Of a DNA stretch of 42,103 bases, positions 41,768-42,103 are shown in pieces; position 1 is the first letter of the stretch; each line of letters begins with the position of its first letter. The position numbers were made by a program, and so were the translations under genes. The stretch comes from Bacteroidales bacterium (GTDB lineage Bacteria > Bacteroidota > Bacteroidia > Bacteroidales > P3), in contig JAEEIS010000207.1 of the NCBI GenBank assembly GCA_016281475.1, positions 1 through 42,103 of the forward strand. Direction: 5' to 3'. Below the pieces are notes generated by a model that was not told the origin of the DNA, did no database searches, and was given only the letters and a program-made list of their open reading frames with translations.

Positions 41768-42103
41768 ATGCCAAGATCAGTAAATGCTGTAGCTTCCAGA
41801 GCTCGCAGAAAGAAAATCCTCAACCGTACCAAGGGTTATTGGGGCAGAGGTAAAAACGTATGGACCGTTGCCAAGAACAAATGGGAAAAGGGCCAGACCT
41901 ATGCATACCGCGACAGAAAGAATAAGAAGAGAGAGTTCCGCGCACTGTGGATCAACCGTATCAACGCCGGTTGCCGCATCAACGGTATCTCCTATTCTGT
42001 GTTTATGGGCGAATTGCACAAGAACAACATCGAGCTGAACCGCAAGGTTCTCGCCGACCTGGCGATGAACAACCCCGAGGCTTTCACCGCTGTTGTGAAG
42101 ATG
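41768..42103 (+). CDS. rplT: Ribosomal protein L20, partial at window edge
   Basis: The first 112 codons of L20, an early assembly protein of the 50S subunit. The sequence [59 protein letters not shown] and [20 protein letters not shown] is typical. No stop is reached before the window ends; the family length of about 115-118 residues means only a few codons are missing. Confidence 0.95.
   Translation, partial: MPRSVNAVASRARRKKILNRTKGYWGRGKNVWTVAKNKWEKGQTYAYRDRKNKKREFRALWINRINAGCRINGISYSVFMGELHKNNIELNRKVLADLAMNNPEAFTAVVKM

Overview
The window looks like the chromosome of a Bacteroidales bacterium (Bacteroidota), probably a gut or rumen member near Prevotellaceae or Muribaculaceae; the genus cannot be settled from sequence alone. 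The evidence is the Bacteroidota promoter signature (TTTG, about 19 nt, TAnnTTTG) seen repeatedly, a fused GldF/GldG protein, DUF1573, WG-repeat, DUF4878 and CarboxypepD_reg-like secreted proteins, a methylmalonyl-CoA mutase, and Bacteroidales-type gene neighbourhoods such as surE - small membrane protein - lpxB.

Layout. 0.2-3.1 kb: an exported S66 LD-carboxypeptidase, then a SAM methyltransferase translationally coupled to a small outer-membrane-type protein. 3.2-15 kb: a rightward run of mostly core genes: an M28-like peptidase, GldFG, a DUF4340 protein, SurE, a small membrane protein, LpxB, a SpoIID-domain protein, a thioredoxin-fold protein, FtsY and RimO. It stops at a shared terminator facing a leftward DUF177 - L32 pair. 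15.9-18.1 kb: leftward methylmalonyl-CoA mutase large subunit.

18.2-29.2 kb is the accessory part and the most interesting region. Seven tightly packed leftward genes encode, in transcription order: an exported DUF1573/WG-repeat protein, an exported protein of unknown family, a SIR2-family protein, a KaiC/RecA-like ATPase with a cysteine-rich insert, an exported TPR-CHAT protease, a CHASE2 membrane sensor with no output domain, and an exported FecR-like protein. Two small broken genes (one TerB-like) form the tail. No convincing promoter lies directly upstream. A textbook promoter about 440 bp away drives a structured, terminator-ended RNA that is either a free small RNA or an attenuating leader for the operon. 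I propose this as a candidate undescribed envelope-sensing or conflict system; that function is inference.

29.4-36.8 kb: a Bax inhibitor-1-like protein with a TPR protein, a PurL-like remnant, a rightward VWA/membrane/CarboxypepD_reg operon, and a leftward DUF4878-like lipoprotein plus nucleotidyltransferase pair. 36.9-40.5 kb: a LysE-type transporter, a radical SAM enzyme, a dispersed repeat with 10-bp periodicity that also occurs at 1.4 kb, and an AAA/PD-(D/E)XK gene interrupted by one stop codon. 40.7 kb to the end: infC - rpmI - rplT, with infC apparently starting at a non-AUG codon; L20 runs off the right edge.

No tRNA, rRNA, CRISPR array or transposase was recognised.
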